Shown: piece after piece, positions 51,360 to 63,149 of the stretch
Position numbering within the stretch: the stretch's first letter is position 1
Layout of the letters: the number at the start of each line of letters is the position of its first letter
NCBI GenBank assembly: GCA_951799425.1
Contig: OX637394.1
Location: forward strand, 18,161,001 to 18,225,000
Source of the DNA: Ilex aquifolium
Taxonomy: Eukaryota; Streptophyta; Magnoliopsida; Aquifoliales; Aquifoliaceae
Reading direction: 5' to 3'
Length of the DNA: 64,000 bases
Notes under the pieces: generated by a model
What the model saw: only the letters and a program-made list of their open reading frames with translations
What the model was told of the DNA's origin: nothing
Databases searched by the model: none
Position numbers and translations under genes: made by a program

Positions 51360-52620
51360 TTAAGGACAATTTTTAATGCAATCTTGGAGGAGTCCGCGTC
51401 CTATCAGGAACATTTGGAAGAGCACAAGGCCGCTGTGGTGAATGCCATGACCTTTGTGGATGCAAGCTCGGCCCCTGTCGCGTCAACTTCGACCAAATTA
51501 CAGGCCGTAAATAGGTCATTACACCAATTAGAAGTTCATTTTTCCAATATTGTACAGTTCCAAGATAAATGAAAAAATAGAGATGGACTTTTTTTCCGTT
51601 TACTTCTTCACTTATATCTGTCTTTTCATTTTCCTAACGACGGTTGACATGACTGCGAACTAAATGGCATTAATTGCCACTTACATCAAGTTTCTGTCAT
51701 TTGATCCGCGTGCGTGTATTTAGGCACTTTGACCGCCATTTAGAGTGACACTTCACTCTCCTGATTAAACTTTCATAAATGTTGACTATTTTCGTGGCAA
51801 GGCCATTAAAGCATTTAACTCTCCTATGGCCTATAAATACTCATGAAACACTTATTCTTTTTGGAGCAAGCCCAACTTTCATCGAGGATGTCTCATTCTT
51901 TGTGCAACACCGTTGGTTCCTCTAAACCTCTTGACCTAGAAGAGAGAAAACTAGACAATGACTTTGTTAGTCCCCAACTTCTTTCCTCCTTTGGTCTTAA
52001 CCAAAGCCTTTACTCTATATTTTTCCCTTCATGTCCAAAGTTTGCTTTACCAAATTACTTCATGTTCTTCCTTCGGATGAATACCTCTTTTTTCCTCCAT
52101 CCTTGGGTCATTTTGCACATCCTTGTCTTGGGGGTAAGGCAACATGGGTTGACAGCATGCACTTATTGAAGTTGGAAGAAGATACTACGTCTAGCTTCCA
52201 ATGCATTTGGCGGCCATGTTTTGTCTTATTTCTTTGACCTTTAGGTTGGCCTTAGGATGACTTTCCTTAGCATTCCTTCTAGAAAAAGGTAGCGGAGACT
52301 AAGGAAGGTTTGCACGTTCGGGGAGTCTCTAACTAGGAGATGCTTTTGTGAGAGGTCTACACTATACCTCTTGTAACCAAGCTTTCTCCTTCATTTCTGG
52401 TCCTTTCTTTGTCTCCACCATGCAAGTCGTCATCTTCAAACTCAAGACGAAAAGCCTCCAGAAGCAAGCTACTCTTACGTAGTTCTTAAGCGGCACTTTA
52501 TTTTACATGTATTTTGCAAATTGAATTTACTTAAATTGTACAAACTTCTATGAATAAAATTTACATTATTATTGATTCCTTTCCATCTTTTTCATTGCTT
52601 ATTTTTACAACTATTAAATG
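51360..52620 (+). other. Unassigned region with two open frames and a TATA-like motif
   Basis: 51384-51572 encodes 62 codons (EESASYQEHLEEHKAAVVNA.., later NRSLHQLEVHFSNIVQFQDK), an amphipathic, coiled-coil-like end of a protein. After it comes GC-richer DNA with GGCCTATAAATACTC at ~51828 and a second frame (51843-52169) without recognisable domain; overlapping frames there look shifted. AATAAA occurs at 52554. Position next to the minus-strand Tat element's 3' end suggests its extra (antisense) frame and LTR, but I cannot prove this. Confidence 0.35.
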
Positions 52621-52719
52621 GTAAAACGATTTCTTATTGGTCGTCTAATTGCCCTAGGCCGCTGGTCGTGACCTTTTGCTTTAATGGTTTCCCTCGCGTT
52701 CTATGGCCTCCTAGACCAT

Positions 52720-53570
52720 TGGTCTGTAGGCCTTCAAGAACGGCCCATTAATGGATCAATGGTGGCATTCTCCATCCAGGTCTGTTAAGTGGTAAATGCC
52801 ACCCTTTTTGACTTCGAGAACTTCAAATGGTCCTTCCCAGTTGGCCAACCATTTGCCAGTCCTTGAATTGTTAAGTCCTAAAGACAACCTTCCTTCCTAG
52901 TCTAAGTCGCTTATATCGAATGTCTTGCTTTTGACCCTTCTTTGGTGGCTCTTAGCTTTTGTACCTTGATGCAATCCAAACTACCTAGCTGCACTTCGTC
53001 CAAATCTTCCAATTGGGCCGAGTTGTTAACTTGGCCATTCATCTCCCTTGGGACTGCTTGTAACATCACATCATCGAAATTTTCCAACAACGTCATTGCA
53101 ATGGGGTAAAATGGGCATAGCTCTCAGCTTTTGCATTGGAAGCTACCTACAATTTCGTTAATAATTAGTTGGGAGTCGCTAGTCACCTCGACCGTCGATG
53201 CCTTCATTCCCAAAAAAACCTCGATCCCGATGATCAATGCCTTGTATTCGGCCTAGTTATTATTGCATTCAAACTCTAGTTTAAATAATAGTTGGGTTTC
53301 GTAGTCCTGGGGCGAGTCTCTGATCACCCCGGCCTTTACAGATTCAAGCGTCCGTGACCCGTTGAACCTTAATTTTCATGGCATTAATGACCCCACGGGT
53401 ACTCCTAGCAAACCAAGCGAGTCCCTTGTATCATGTTTTATTTCCAAACAAGGATGGTTTGCTAAGAAGTTGGCCAATGCTTGGTCTTTCACCGCGCGTT
53501 GCGGGAAGTATTGGAGTGAAAATTCCATTAAGACTATACCCATTTGTTGATTCAGCCCCTCATAATCGGC
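52720..53570 (-). pseudogene. Archaeal-type RNase H fused to integrase C-terminus (element F)
   Basis: On the minus strand: SLQYFPQRAVKDQALANFLANHP, then FNGSRT..SVKAGVIRDSPQ, then AEYKALIIGIEVFLGMKASTVEVTSDSQLIINEIVG, then LENFDDVMLQAVPREMNGQVNNSAQL. This is the second RNase H of Tat elements. Directly after it comes KWLANWEGPFEVLEVKKGG.YHLTDLDG, the integrase C-terminal SH3-like segment, so the zinc finger and DDE core have been deleted between them (near 52900). Several stops. Confidence 0.75.
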
Positions 53571-53579
53571 CTGGTTAGC

Positions 53580-54640
53580 ATGTACTTAATCACATCAATT
53601 TGCGCAACAACATACTCAACCACTGAAATCATATAAATTCTTAACTTTTGTGATGCAAAGTATAATGCTAAACAAAATTTCTTAATCTATAACTTTGCTC
53701 GACTAGAGTCAAAATTCTACTTAAATAATAAATGAATTGTTCCTTGCTTGTATTATTATTTTGGGCCAGCAAACATCCAATGGACTCGTGTGCGGCTGAT
53801 AACTACAATAGCAGTGGCCTACTCTTAATAGATGGCATAAGAACCGGCGGATTCGCCAAATACTCCTTGATCTGGCAGAAAGCTTCTTGAAGTTATGCTT
53901 CCCATTTGAAATCTTCTACACCCTTTAGCTTGAAGAGTGGCGAGATCAACTACAGATTCCCTACGCAGTTGGCGATGAATCGTCGAAGGAAATTAAATTG
54001 GTTGATCATGTGCTGAAGCTCCTTCTTGGTCTGTGGCAGCGCAACCTCTATGATAGCATTCATCTTGTTTTTGTCAACAACAATTCTGTTCTTATACACT
54101 AGAAATCCTAGGAAATTCCCAGCTATGACTCCAAATGTGCACTTCAACGGATTCATCTTCAATTGATGAACACGCATCCCATTAAAGACCAACCTCAGAT
54201 CGTTAAGGTGCTTATCTATGTATCGAGTCTTGACTATGATGTCATCAGTGTATACCTCTACAATCTTACTAATCATGTTGTGAAAGATGATGTTCATTGC
54301 TTTATGGTATGTGACCCCTACATTCTTTAGTTCGAATGGTATCACCCTCCATTCGAACGTCCCAATCTGCTTCAGGACATTGGAAAACAGTTTTGTGCCA
54401 GTCCTCCTCTGTGATGAAGATCTGATGCTAGCTTGTGTTGCCATCTATGAATGACATGATCACATTCATGGTTGTTGCATCTACGAGTTGATCGGCCAGT
54501 GGTATGACATATTCATCTTTGAGGGTGTGACGCTCATGTCACGGTAGTCGCAGCAAACCTTGATCTTGCCAGTCTTCTTCTTAACTGGCACAAGAATGGA
54601 CACCCATTCCACATATCATGCCACATGGATGCACTTTCCT
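53580..54640 (-). pseudogene. Reverse transcriptase and first RNase H (element F)
   Basis: The frame 53950-54444 holds FEWRVIPFELKNVGVTYHKAMNIIFH, EVYTDDIIVKTR (a YVDD-type motif reading YTDD) and KMNPLKCTFGVIAGNFLGFLVYK. Upstream pieces give PVKKKTGKIKVCCDYRDM and, after a shift, the first catalytic-motif region with SFIDGNTS. Downstream, in broken frames, are QIKEYLANPPVLMPS and YYLSRILT of RNase H. The T in YTDD replaces the usual V. Not functional. Confidence 0.8.
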
Positions 54641-54859
54641 TATAGGAGGTGCTTAATCTCCTCCTTTAGCAACAATGTTACTACTTGGGACATTAACCTC
54701 GGGGTTTATTTGATTGGTCTGTATCCTACCTTGATTGGCAACCGATGCTCTACTAAGGCTGGATATAGCCCTGCATTTCTTCATAACTCCAGATGAAGCA
54801 ATCACAGTATTCCTTTAGTAGCCGTATAAGCCATGCAAGAAATTTGACTCCAACAGTTT

Positions 54860-55470
54860 GCTAAAGAAATTTGGATGGTGCTCCTCTGGTTCGCCAAGAT
54901 TGACTTCGAGCAACAGATCCTATACCTCGACCAAGTCATCGAGTTTGGCGACAGTAGCATTGATTTTGTTTAGTTCGATGAACTCTCAGAAGGTGAACTT
55001 TCTAGACTTTTCCTCCTCACATTCCACTATGTTGATGGTGTTTTGTTGTCTATTGGCCGCTTGTAATGCCACAACCCTTTTTTCTGGTAGGTAAGCTTGT
55101 ATCCTGGCGACGCAGGCCCTTATGATCTACTTCCTCTGTTTATTATCAGTGAGCTCCATCAATAAATGAGTGTTCTATTTATTTTGCTCCATTCAACCTT
55201 GAACATTAGTGGGCTGAAGGACCTCTTCTTCTACCTAGTGAATCTGAATGGACATCAAGTTAATTTGAAACACCACTCCCCTGGGCTTCCCATAATTGTC
55301 TTGGCCCTGAAACCTCATTGGCCCTATTCCTTCTTCGTAGAGCCAAGCATCGGTCATGTGAACATCATCCAAGAACAGAGCCTGATTCACCTCCACGACT
55401 TCTAAGTCATCAAGGTTCCATAAGACCAACAACTGATGAAGAGTTGATGGGATGCACTCGCTCAAATGGA
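54860..55470 (-). pseudogene. Protease-RT linker segment (element F)
   Basis: Minus-strand frames such as 55235-55465 (CIPSTLHQLLVLWNLDDLEVVEVNQALFLDDVHMTDAWLYEEGIGPMRFQGQ) match the position of the linker between protease and RT in Ogre-like polyproteins. No known catalytic motif. Called mainly from position and continuity. Confidence 0.45.
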
Positions 55471-55471
55471 T

Positions 55472-55735
55472 TCAATCTCGACCCAAAAGAGCATTGTAGG
55501 ACGTTGTTGTATCTATCATGAAGAACAGTGTGATGTTGGTCTTACTACCAACAGCCAACTCAACTAGTAAAACTCCTATCGTCTTGTTGACTCTACATGT
55601 GAATCCACTTACCGTCCAATCAGTGTGGACTAGGTCTTCCTCTTTCCTCCCCAGTTTCTTCATGGTAGCTATGGGGAGAATGTTGACAGCCGCTGCATTG
55701 TCAACCAAGACTCTGTTGAAGGGTCTTCCTTCCAA
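55472..55735 (-). pseudogene. Aspartic protease domain (element F)
   Basis: RPFNRVLVDNAAAVNILPIATMKKLG, then SGFTCRVNKTIGVLLVELAVGSKTNITLFFMIDTTTSYNALLGRD. This matches the retropepsin of Ogre-like Tat elements (VLVDNGAAVNILP). The glycine of the D-x-G triplet is alanine here, which should inactivate it. 87 codons are open. Confidence 0.8.
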
Positions 55736-56299
55736 GTGTTCTCAAACATAAAACAAATTTAAATGATGTGCCATGGGTCACGTAGACTTGCTAAATGGCC
55801 ACCCTCTTGGATTGCTAGCAAGCAATAATTTATCTGCCTTCATCTCCTGTACCGAGCCTCTCTCAGGAGAACATTCCATCTTTATTTCAGACGATTCTTC
55901 CTCGTCAAGGTACGTAGACCCTGGCACCTCGGCGTCGTCGACGTCTCCCTCCAAAGACTCTACTTGAGGTCTTGGACTTTTGAATGATGTTGGCAATAAC
56001 CCGAGGGCATTGATGGACACTGAATGCCCAGAGTACCGAATTGGATGGAATCACCTCCATTGCTGTCATCTTCTTTGGTAGGGTCCTACTTCTTTTTTCC
56101 CTTACAAGTCTCTAGGGGGATTTTGAGTATGATTTTCATACGTTCTACTACTCTCTTTACCATCCACCCTTTAGTACTTTCCTCGGGTGGGGACTTAGGC
56201 TCCGCTTTCTTCTTCCCATCCTCCTTAGCCATGGCCTTCTTTGAAGCCACCGAGTTTTGTGGAGGAGACATGGTACCAAATTAGGACTTAATCTGTCCT

Positions 56300-57640
56300 A
56301 CCACAGGGTGATGCCGCGGAAACATTTATCGCCCTTTGTGAGCTGATTAACCATCAAAAGTGCTATTTTATTATATTTAATGATTAATTAATTGTAAATT
56401 ATTTATGATTAAATATGTTAGATTCCTTGATTATCTAGTTTGATAATTTTTGTAGTTGTTTGATTTATTTTGCAGGTAAATTGGTTGATTTAAAGTAATA
56501 ATGGATAAGGCAAGTGAAATAATCACTAGAGGAAGAATTAAAATTGATAAGGATTGAAGGGTTAAGATTAAGATAGGAAGATTTAAAGATAAGACATCAA
56601 TTTAATACTTATAAGAGTCCAAATTAGAAGAAAACTCATCTAAAATTGGATTAGGAAAGTATTCTACAAGATAAGATTTTGACACATCTTTAGTATCATG
56701 GTCATAACTCTTTACTTCGATATTCGATTGACTTGATTTTTATAGGGTTGAAAAAAAGAATTCAAGGGCTACAAAAGTGGATTTCACGAAAACTGCATGA
56801 ATCGACCTCTAACTATGAAAAAGTCAAGTTTGAAGTCTAGACAGATTTTGTACCCGTGTGCCCCAAGATTTGATACACGAGATTTAACTTAAAAAGAATT
56901 TTTTTTGGAAATGAATTCCTTCCAAGCCAACCTTAGATCTCCTACATATACCGAGGCTTTAGTATAAATAAAGACTCTCATCTATTGAGAGAGAAGGATT
57001 ATTCTTTTCTCATTCTTTTCTTTTCTAGTTTTTGATGTATTTTTCTTATGGTTTGCTAAAAGCCCAACTAAAGCTAGGGGAGATACTTTCAATGGAGCAT
57101 GGTATTATTTTTGATTCAATATTATTTTAATGCATGATTTATTCTTTTTATTTAATTCTTGTCTTTTAGTAAAGCTTTTGCACTGTATAATTTCTTGATT
57201 CGTTGTGTCATGTATATCGAATGCTTGAGATTCCCTGCGAGTCAAATAACTAGTTATTCCATACTTGAATTAATTAATTAGAATTTCTCATAAGATAATT
57301 GATTTATTATTTGCAATAAAATAAGGTTTACCTGTTGGAAAAACTTGATTTATCGTAGACTCCGGGGCACGGTGAATGCTTGTGATCTACAAGTAAATTC
57401 CTATATTTATTCAGATAATTCATTAATTATAAATTTTGATATTTTCATATTATCACTGCTAAATATTCCGATTGGGATCACTCATCAGCTAATTTTCAAT
57501 TGAGTTCAAAAATTAGATCATTAATAATTGCCGTGTGGATTTGAAAGGGTATTCCCGATGCTTTAGTATTTCAATTATTATTTTTAATCAAACAAATTTT
57601 GTTCTTTTGAACAAACAAATTTCTCCAAATAATTTTCAAT
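56300..57640. mobile_element. LTR-like insertion inside element F
   Basis: Protease-side sequence of F ends near 56290 and gag resumes near 57640; about 1.3 kb of AT-rich, non-coding DNA lies between. It starts near TGAGCTGATTAACC and contains a transcript-start-like stretch (ACCGAGGCTTTAGTATAAATAAAGACTC, ~56960). A shared word with the chromovirus LTR is GGCTACAAAAGTGGATTTCAC..AAACT.CATGAATCGAC. It is probably a solo LTR; exact ends and target duplication were not found. Confidence 0.5.
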
Positions 57641-59880
57641 GTAATTTTTCTTTTATTTTTCCTTGCGTTCTAAGTTTTCCTTGCATTCTACCAAAAAATT
57701 TATTACTTCGCACAATCTGCATTTGGGTGATCAATTCTAAAGTTGTAGCACGGGCCTCCAATTCTTGAGACTCTTCGCATCTGTGAAGCTCTGCTTGAAT
57801 GCACTGCTTCTTGAACTTCTGAGTTCTGGATAGCGGACGCAACTGATGGTATTGTGGGAACTTTGGATGTTGAGCAATGTACCAACGGCCCTCCAGCGGT
57901 CCTATTAGTCTCACCATGCTAGGTCGATCTCGATAACCTTCTGCTCTGATAGGCTGATCAGGCGCCAATCTTGTGGCAAATTCCTTATATCTCTGCCCTT
58001 GTTGGCCTCTCGGGAGTTCCGGTATATTTCTATCATGCTCTTTATAGCTTGGCCTCATGAACTTGCCAGGATGATCCTCATAATTCCGCTTGGGCAGTGG
58101 CACCTCATCTGGCTACTCCCAATGAGTACCTTTGTAATGCCACCTCTATCATGACCTTTTGGACGATTCTTCTCATTCTTCTTTGTCTAGAGCGATCCCA
58201 TAAAAAGCGTTGCATCTGGGCCATAGTCCGTTATTTACCCCGTCAAGCTGCTTTTGGAGACCTACCAAGTTTTACGGCTTAACCCTAGAGTCTTCCTTTG
58301 ACGATTCATTCTAGGGAGTATTGTCTTTCTCTCTCCTAGGCTTCTCATTGTCAGTCGACTTGTCCTCACCCAAGTCTACCTTTTTTCACAGGGTCTTTGA
58401 TTGCTTCACTTCCATAATGTTAATGGCGGTTGTCTTTAGGAAAGGGTCTTTATCAACCCCCATTTTCTGCTTCCCTTTATCCCTGAAGATCAAATAGCCT
58501 TTAGTCAAACCATCATGTATGGGATTCTGGAACACCACAAAATTAGCAGTAGAATGGCTCCACAAATTGTGTCATTTGTAGTATGTCATGTTCTTCAACT
58601 CCACGACCGATGCAATCTTGTGACCAAATGATAGCTTGATAATGTCATCAGCTAACGGATGGTCAAAGATTTGATTGGCCTTTGTAATGTCAAACTCATA
58701 TTTTTGACCTTTTCCTTCGCCCATTCCCTTTTCAGCACTTGGCGTGGCTTGTGCTTGACTCTCCGAAGGCTTGGTTAAGGCCTTGCACACATGTGGCCGC
58801 CTACATCAGTTCCTAGCCCTCTTGAAACGTGCGATGTACTATTCCGCCATCTCCCTAGTAATCTGGTACAACCTGGTCAAATCGGCCATGACCACTTCTA
58901 GCTTTGTGCGATATAACTGAGAATGGAACTTATCTTCCAGTTGTTGCTAGTCCAACATAGAATTGGGTGGCAGATCGATGTACCATCTGAAAGTCGTTCC
59001 CATAAGGGAATTGATGAACAACCTTAGTTTCAAAAACTCATTAACCCATACTTAGCCGTCTGTACGGCGAAAAGACCAATGTGCTCCATGGTCGATTGAT
59101 CGTATTCTCCTGAAAATGTAACGAACACCAGGACCTTGTATGCCCATCCACTCGAGGATAATCATAATCCTTATCCACCCAGTTAGGATATGGTTTTCGA
59201 TATGTCAGCCTAGTTACCAGTCTCATAACGGGGCCGCCATATTCCTGCATCAACTCATCTAGTTGGTCTCTATTTATAACCACTTGGGGTGCTGCCGGAA
59301 GAATAATCGACGGCTGCGTCCTTTGCCCCCCAACCTCGGGATTGGGGACCACTTCCTCGTGACCATTCCTAGTCTATTCCTTCCTCTGCAACGGCACATA
59401 TGGGTGAAGCACTGGTTGTGGTGCTTCTATTGGAACTGTTTGTATAGGGGAAAACAATGGTTGTATCACGCCCCCTAGAAGGTTCAAACTATCAGTGATC
59501 CACTCCAATGCTTGTCTGGTGCAGCCAGATTCCTCTCTGATCAAATCCGCCAAGCCTTGAATAAACCCAGAGACCTGCTAAGAGACTTCATGCGATAAAT
59601 CCTTGATTAGGGCCTCCGGCTCAGAGTCGAATTTGCAATTCTCTGCCCCCCCCCCCCCCCTGAGTGTAGGCAACTCTTCTTGTTGGTTGGGGATCTTAGA
59701 CATACTTTCTTCAAGAACCTCATGCACTGGAGGAACTTCTGATGCGCGAAATTTGGCTTTCCCTTGGGTGTTCACCATGCTGCTTCTCGGAGTCCCACTA
59801 GGAATGCCAAAAAATATGTTTGGCATCTTTTCAAATTTTAGGCGTGCCAAATTCTGATTAGACTTAAAATCCAAACACAT
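57636..59880 (-). pseudogene. gag of element F, fragmented
   Basis: N-terminal piece 59578-59880 (MCLDFKSNQNLARLKFEKMPNIFF.., then NTQGKAKFRASEVP). Core piece 59041-59352 with KPYPNWVDKDYDYPRVDGHT, the start of the Tat-type Gag core. Then 58572-58790 and the C-terminal piece 57636-58103 (MPLPKRNYEDHPGKFMRPSY). Breaks include a run of 15 C at 59646-59660 that falls inside coding sequence and invites frameshift. No intact Gag remains. Confidence 0.65.
59646..59660. repeat. Homopolymer run of 15 C
   Basis: A poly(C) tract inside the gag remnant, reading as glycine codons on the coding strand (LRGGGGAEN). Length is easily misread in sequencing. Confidence 0.9.
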
Positions 59881-59953
59881 ACAACCTTACCTACTCAAAC
59901 CGACATAATGTTCTAAAATCGTGAATTTTCATGCGATTGTAGCGAGGTGTAAG

Positions 59954-60256
59954 TGTTGGAATCTAGAGGACTATCACACACTCGCAAAAAATATAAGGAA
60001 GAGACTATTGAAGATATGAAGAACTCTTTCTATTCAGTCATATCCAAATGGATGTATTAAAAAGGATATATATAGACTTATACAATATAACTCACTATAT
60101 AATGCAATAATAAAATTAATTAAGACCCCACTCTCTATTACCAAAATTATTTTGTCCCCCGTTAATAGCAAATTGATGATCCCCTAATATAAAAACTAAT
60201 TGCATAACAATAAGTCCTAGAACATGAAAAGTCATGATTATTACTATTTTTCAACA
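59954..60256 (-). repeat. 3' LTR of element G
   Basis: 303 bp, TGTTG...CAACA. Next to it lies CCTTCCCCCCCTTA, the complement of the polypurine tract. About 90% similar to the right LTR by eye. Confidence 0.88.
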
Positions 60257-60401
60257 CCTTCCCCCCCTTAAACATGATTTTTCATCTCAATTCCAATCAA
60301 ACTTCTCAATTTGCAAAAGGCATCCTCTTTGAGGGGCTTAGTGAAAATATCAGTAAATTAGTCTTGAGACTGCACAAACTTGTGCTCCATCTCTTTCTTG
60401 G

Positions 60402-61764
60402 TCACATACTCTCTAACATACTCTCTAATGAAATGGACCATTGTGTCAATATGCTACGATCATGAAACACCAGATTCTTTGCCAACGCTAGTGCTGATTT
60501 ATTGTGAATGAAGATCTTCGTGGATTCTTCTCGAGGCAAATGAAGCTCCTTCAGCAAATTTCTAAGCCAAATGGCTTGACAAACACATGATGTAGCCGCC
60601 ACATACTCGGCTTCACAAGTCGAAAGAGTCGCAATGGGTTGTTCCTTTGAACTCTAAGCAAATCCGGTATCTCCATGAAGAAATCATACTCGGTAGTACT
60701 TTTTCTATCATCCATATCTCCGGCCCAATTACGATCACAATAATCCGCAAGATTGAAATTATTAGAACAAGAATATAACAATCCATAATCAAGTGTAACT
60801 TTGATGTAACTAAGAATTATTTTCGCCTCCTTCAATTGGGTCATGGTAGGAGCTTCCATATAGCGACTTACAAGACCAACACCAAAAAGAATATCCAGTC
60901 TTGTGCATGTTTGGTACCTCAAGCTTCCAAATAAGCTCTTAAAATGGGTGGAATCCACATGCTCTCCAGCTTCATATTTTGACTATTTTACACCACATTC
61001 AACGTGTGTACATATCGGCTTACAATCCTGCATCTTGAATTTTGCCAAAAATTGCTTTAGCATAACATTCTTGGAAGATGAAAATACCTACCTTCATTTG
61101 CTTCATTTCAATGGCAAAGGTAGTATGACATAAGTCCAATGTTGTTCATCTCAAATTCTTTAGTCATTGCTCTCTTGAAATCTTCAAACATTCTTGGACA
61201 ATTTCCTGTAAAGATCAAGTCATCCACATACAAAATAACATAGATTATATCACCATTGTCATTCACCTTTGCATAAAGAGCATGTTCATGGGGACACTTG
61301 GTGAAATTATTTGCTTAAAATTATTTGTCAAGTCTACTATTCCAATTCCTTGGTGCTTGCTTCAAGCCATATAAAGCATTCTTTAATTACAAGACTTTCT
61401 CTCATTGCCCTTTCTTAACATAACCCAAGGGTTGTTCAACATACACCTCTTCATGAAGAAAGTCATTCAAAAAAGCAAACTTCACATCCATTTGGTGAAT
61501 TTTTCAATCATTTAGAGAGGCTAAAGAAATAATCAATCTAATTGTTTCCAAACGAGCAACGGGTGCAAATACCTCATCATAGTCAATACCCGGTCTTTGA
61601 CTATAGCCTTTTGCAACGAATCTTGCTTTGTACCTCTCCACTTCACCTTTGGCATTTTTCTTTGTCTTGTACACCCATTTCACTCCAATGTCCTTTTGTC
61701 CTCTACGAAGTGTGGCAAGTTCCCATGTTCCATTCTTTTCAATAGCTTCAATTTCTTCTTTCAT
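60402..61764 (-). pseudogene. Reverse transcriptase and RNase H of element G
   Basis: 61504-61764: [37 protein letters not shown], then [33 protein letters not shown], the start of copia RT. YVDD is encoded at 61219-61230 but separated by stops. 60551-60958: MDSTHFKSLFGSLRYQTCTRLDILFGVGLVSRYM and NLADYCDRNWAGDMDDRKSTTEY, RNase H with its aspartate. 60402-60602: AATSCVCQAIWLRNLLKELHLP and HNKSALALAKN. The stops exclude function. Confidence 0.88.
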
Positions 61765-61769
61765 GACAC

Positions 61770-62160
61770 TTCTCTACTTCTTGTCTTGTGTCGCTTTATC
61801 ATAGCCTATGGGACCATAATCATCAAATAGGCAAAAGATTGTTAGATCACTAAATTTTTGAGTTACCTTTTCGATTTCTTCATAGATATCTCGAAACTCC
61901 TCATGCGAGGTGGCCTTTAACTTGAACTTGCTTTGGATGATGATGTAGATGCTTGCACATTGGTGGGCGATAATCCTCTAGATTCCAATAAAGTTTTTTT
62001 TTTTTGTTAAAATTTTAAGCTTTTGGAGTAGATTGTTGTTCAACATGGTACTAGAGCCTAGAGGTCCTGAATTTGTATCTCACCAGACTTCTCCCCACCA
62101 AAAAAAAAAAAAAAAATGAAACCAATCACGTTGATGGACCATGGTTGAACTCTGGAACAT
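61770..62160 (+). other. Rearranged segment with LTR/primer-site-like words inside element G
   Basis: CCTCTAGATTCCAATAAAG at ~61976 is an inverted near-copy of the LTR end. AACATGGTACTAGAGCCTAGAGG at ~62042 looks like an initiator Met primer site in plus orientation. An A run lies at 62100-62116. This suggests a second retroelement end or a template-switch product was joined here. Confidence 0.45.
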
Positions 62161-62184
62161 AAAGATGGTACACTTGACTAGTCA

Positions 62185-62550
62185 CCCCAAGAAGCTATTA
62201 AGAAGATTGACAAAGACAAGGTAAAAGCAGCACTTGAGAAATGAAAGAAGTCCCATGTCGACATAACTAGGAAAACAAACTTCATGGACGAGGATGATCT
62301 CATTGAGAGGGAAATGGAAGATGGAATCGAATTGGCTGCTGAGAGTGAGAAAATCAAGATGGACAGAAAGCAAGGGTAGTTCAAACATTTGAACTGAACT
62401 GATCAGGAAAATGCACATAATGTGAAGCATCAACCTGAGGTTGGAGATGGGCACCAAGGAATGAAAGGGCAGGCATCACGTGGACAAGATTTTGGCAATG
62501 TGGAAGAAGGAGAAGTGGAACCATTTGACAATGCTGACAGGGCATATCAG
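62185..62550 (+). pseudogene. Captured fragment resembling plant cyclin T C-terminal region
   Basis: Plus-strand reading: PQEAIKKIDKDKVKAALEK-stop-KKSHVDITRKTNFMDEDDLI, EREMEDGIELAAESEKIKMD, then HQPEVGDGHQGMKGQASRGQDF, NVEEGEVEPFDNADRAYQ. From memory this resembles the C-terminal part of plant cyclin T1 proteins (P-TEFb-type CDK9 partners), which share an IDKDKVKAALEKRKK motif, an LMDEDDLIERELEDGIELA motif and an EEGEVEP segment. Two or three in-frame stops (the arginine after ALEK reads TGA). It is antisense to the copia element and ends at the primer-binding site next to the 5' LTR, so gene capture by reverse transcription is inferred. The cyclin box is absent. Confidence 0.6.
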
Positions 62551-62563
62551 TTTGATACCACTT

Positions 62564-62884
62564 TGTTGGAATCTAGAGGACTATCAGACACTCACCAAAA
62601 ATATAAGGAAGAGACTATTGAAGATAGGAAGAACTCTTTATATTCACTCATATCCAAATTGATGTATTACATACGATATATATAGACTTATACAATATAA
62701 CTCACTATATAATGCAATAATAAAAATAATAAAGACTCCACTCCTCTATTACTTGGGGAATTAAAATACCACAATTATTTTGTGCACCACTAATAGCAAA
62801 TTGATGACCCACTAATACAAAAACTAATTACATAAAAATAACTTCTAGAACATGAAAAGTCATGTTTATTATTATTTTTCAAAA
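62564..62884 (-). repeat. 5' LTR of element G
   Basis: 321 bp, beginning TGTTGGAATC (plus strand) and ending TTTTTCAAAA; the terminal CA of the other LTR has become AA. It carries an extra TTACTTGGGGAATTAAAATACC segment compared with the left LTR. TATATATAGAC near 62677 may belong to the promoter region. Confidence 0.85.
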
Positions 62885-63149
62885 GTAAGGCTACCTCTGA
62901 GTTCTTTTCTATGCCTTATGGTTGAAGGACTTTAAATAATTTCCCAAAATAGAAGCATAATGGGCTACACCGTAAGGAGAATAGTGTGAATGAAAAGTAG
63001 CAAATAAACTAAATCTGAAGACGAAACGAGTAATGAACTTAACATTAAATAAAAGTAATAAAAGATCACCGGAGTGATGATCAAAAGAAAAATAAAATTG
63101 CTCGTAAGCAAGAAATAAGTATAAGGTAGATTGGCTATGTGAAGATTTT

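Larger units (their letters stand above)
59954..62884 (-). mobile_element. Internally deleted Ty1/copia element with foreign insert (element G)
   Basis: LTRs at 59954-60256 and 62564-62884 both begin TGTTGGAATCTAGAGGACTATCA on the plus strand. The target duplication GTAAG is exact (59949-59953 and 62885-62889). On the minus strand a polypurine tract (TAAGGGGGGGAAGG) adjoins the left LTR and a primer-binding site (AAGTGGTATCAAA) adjoins the right LTR. Only RT and RNase H remain (60402-61764). Gag, protease and integrase are replaced by ~0.8 kb holding a rearranged LTR/primer-site-like piece and a plus-strand fragment resembling cyclin T. Confidence 0.88.
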
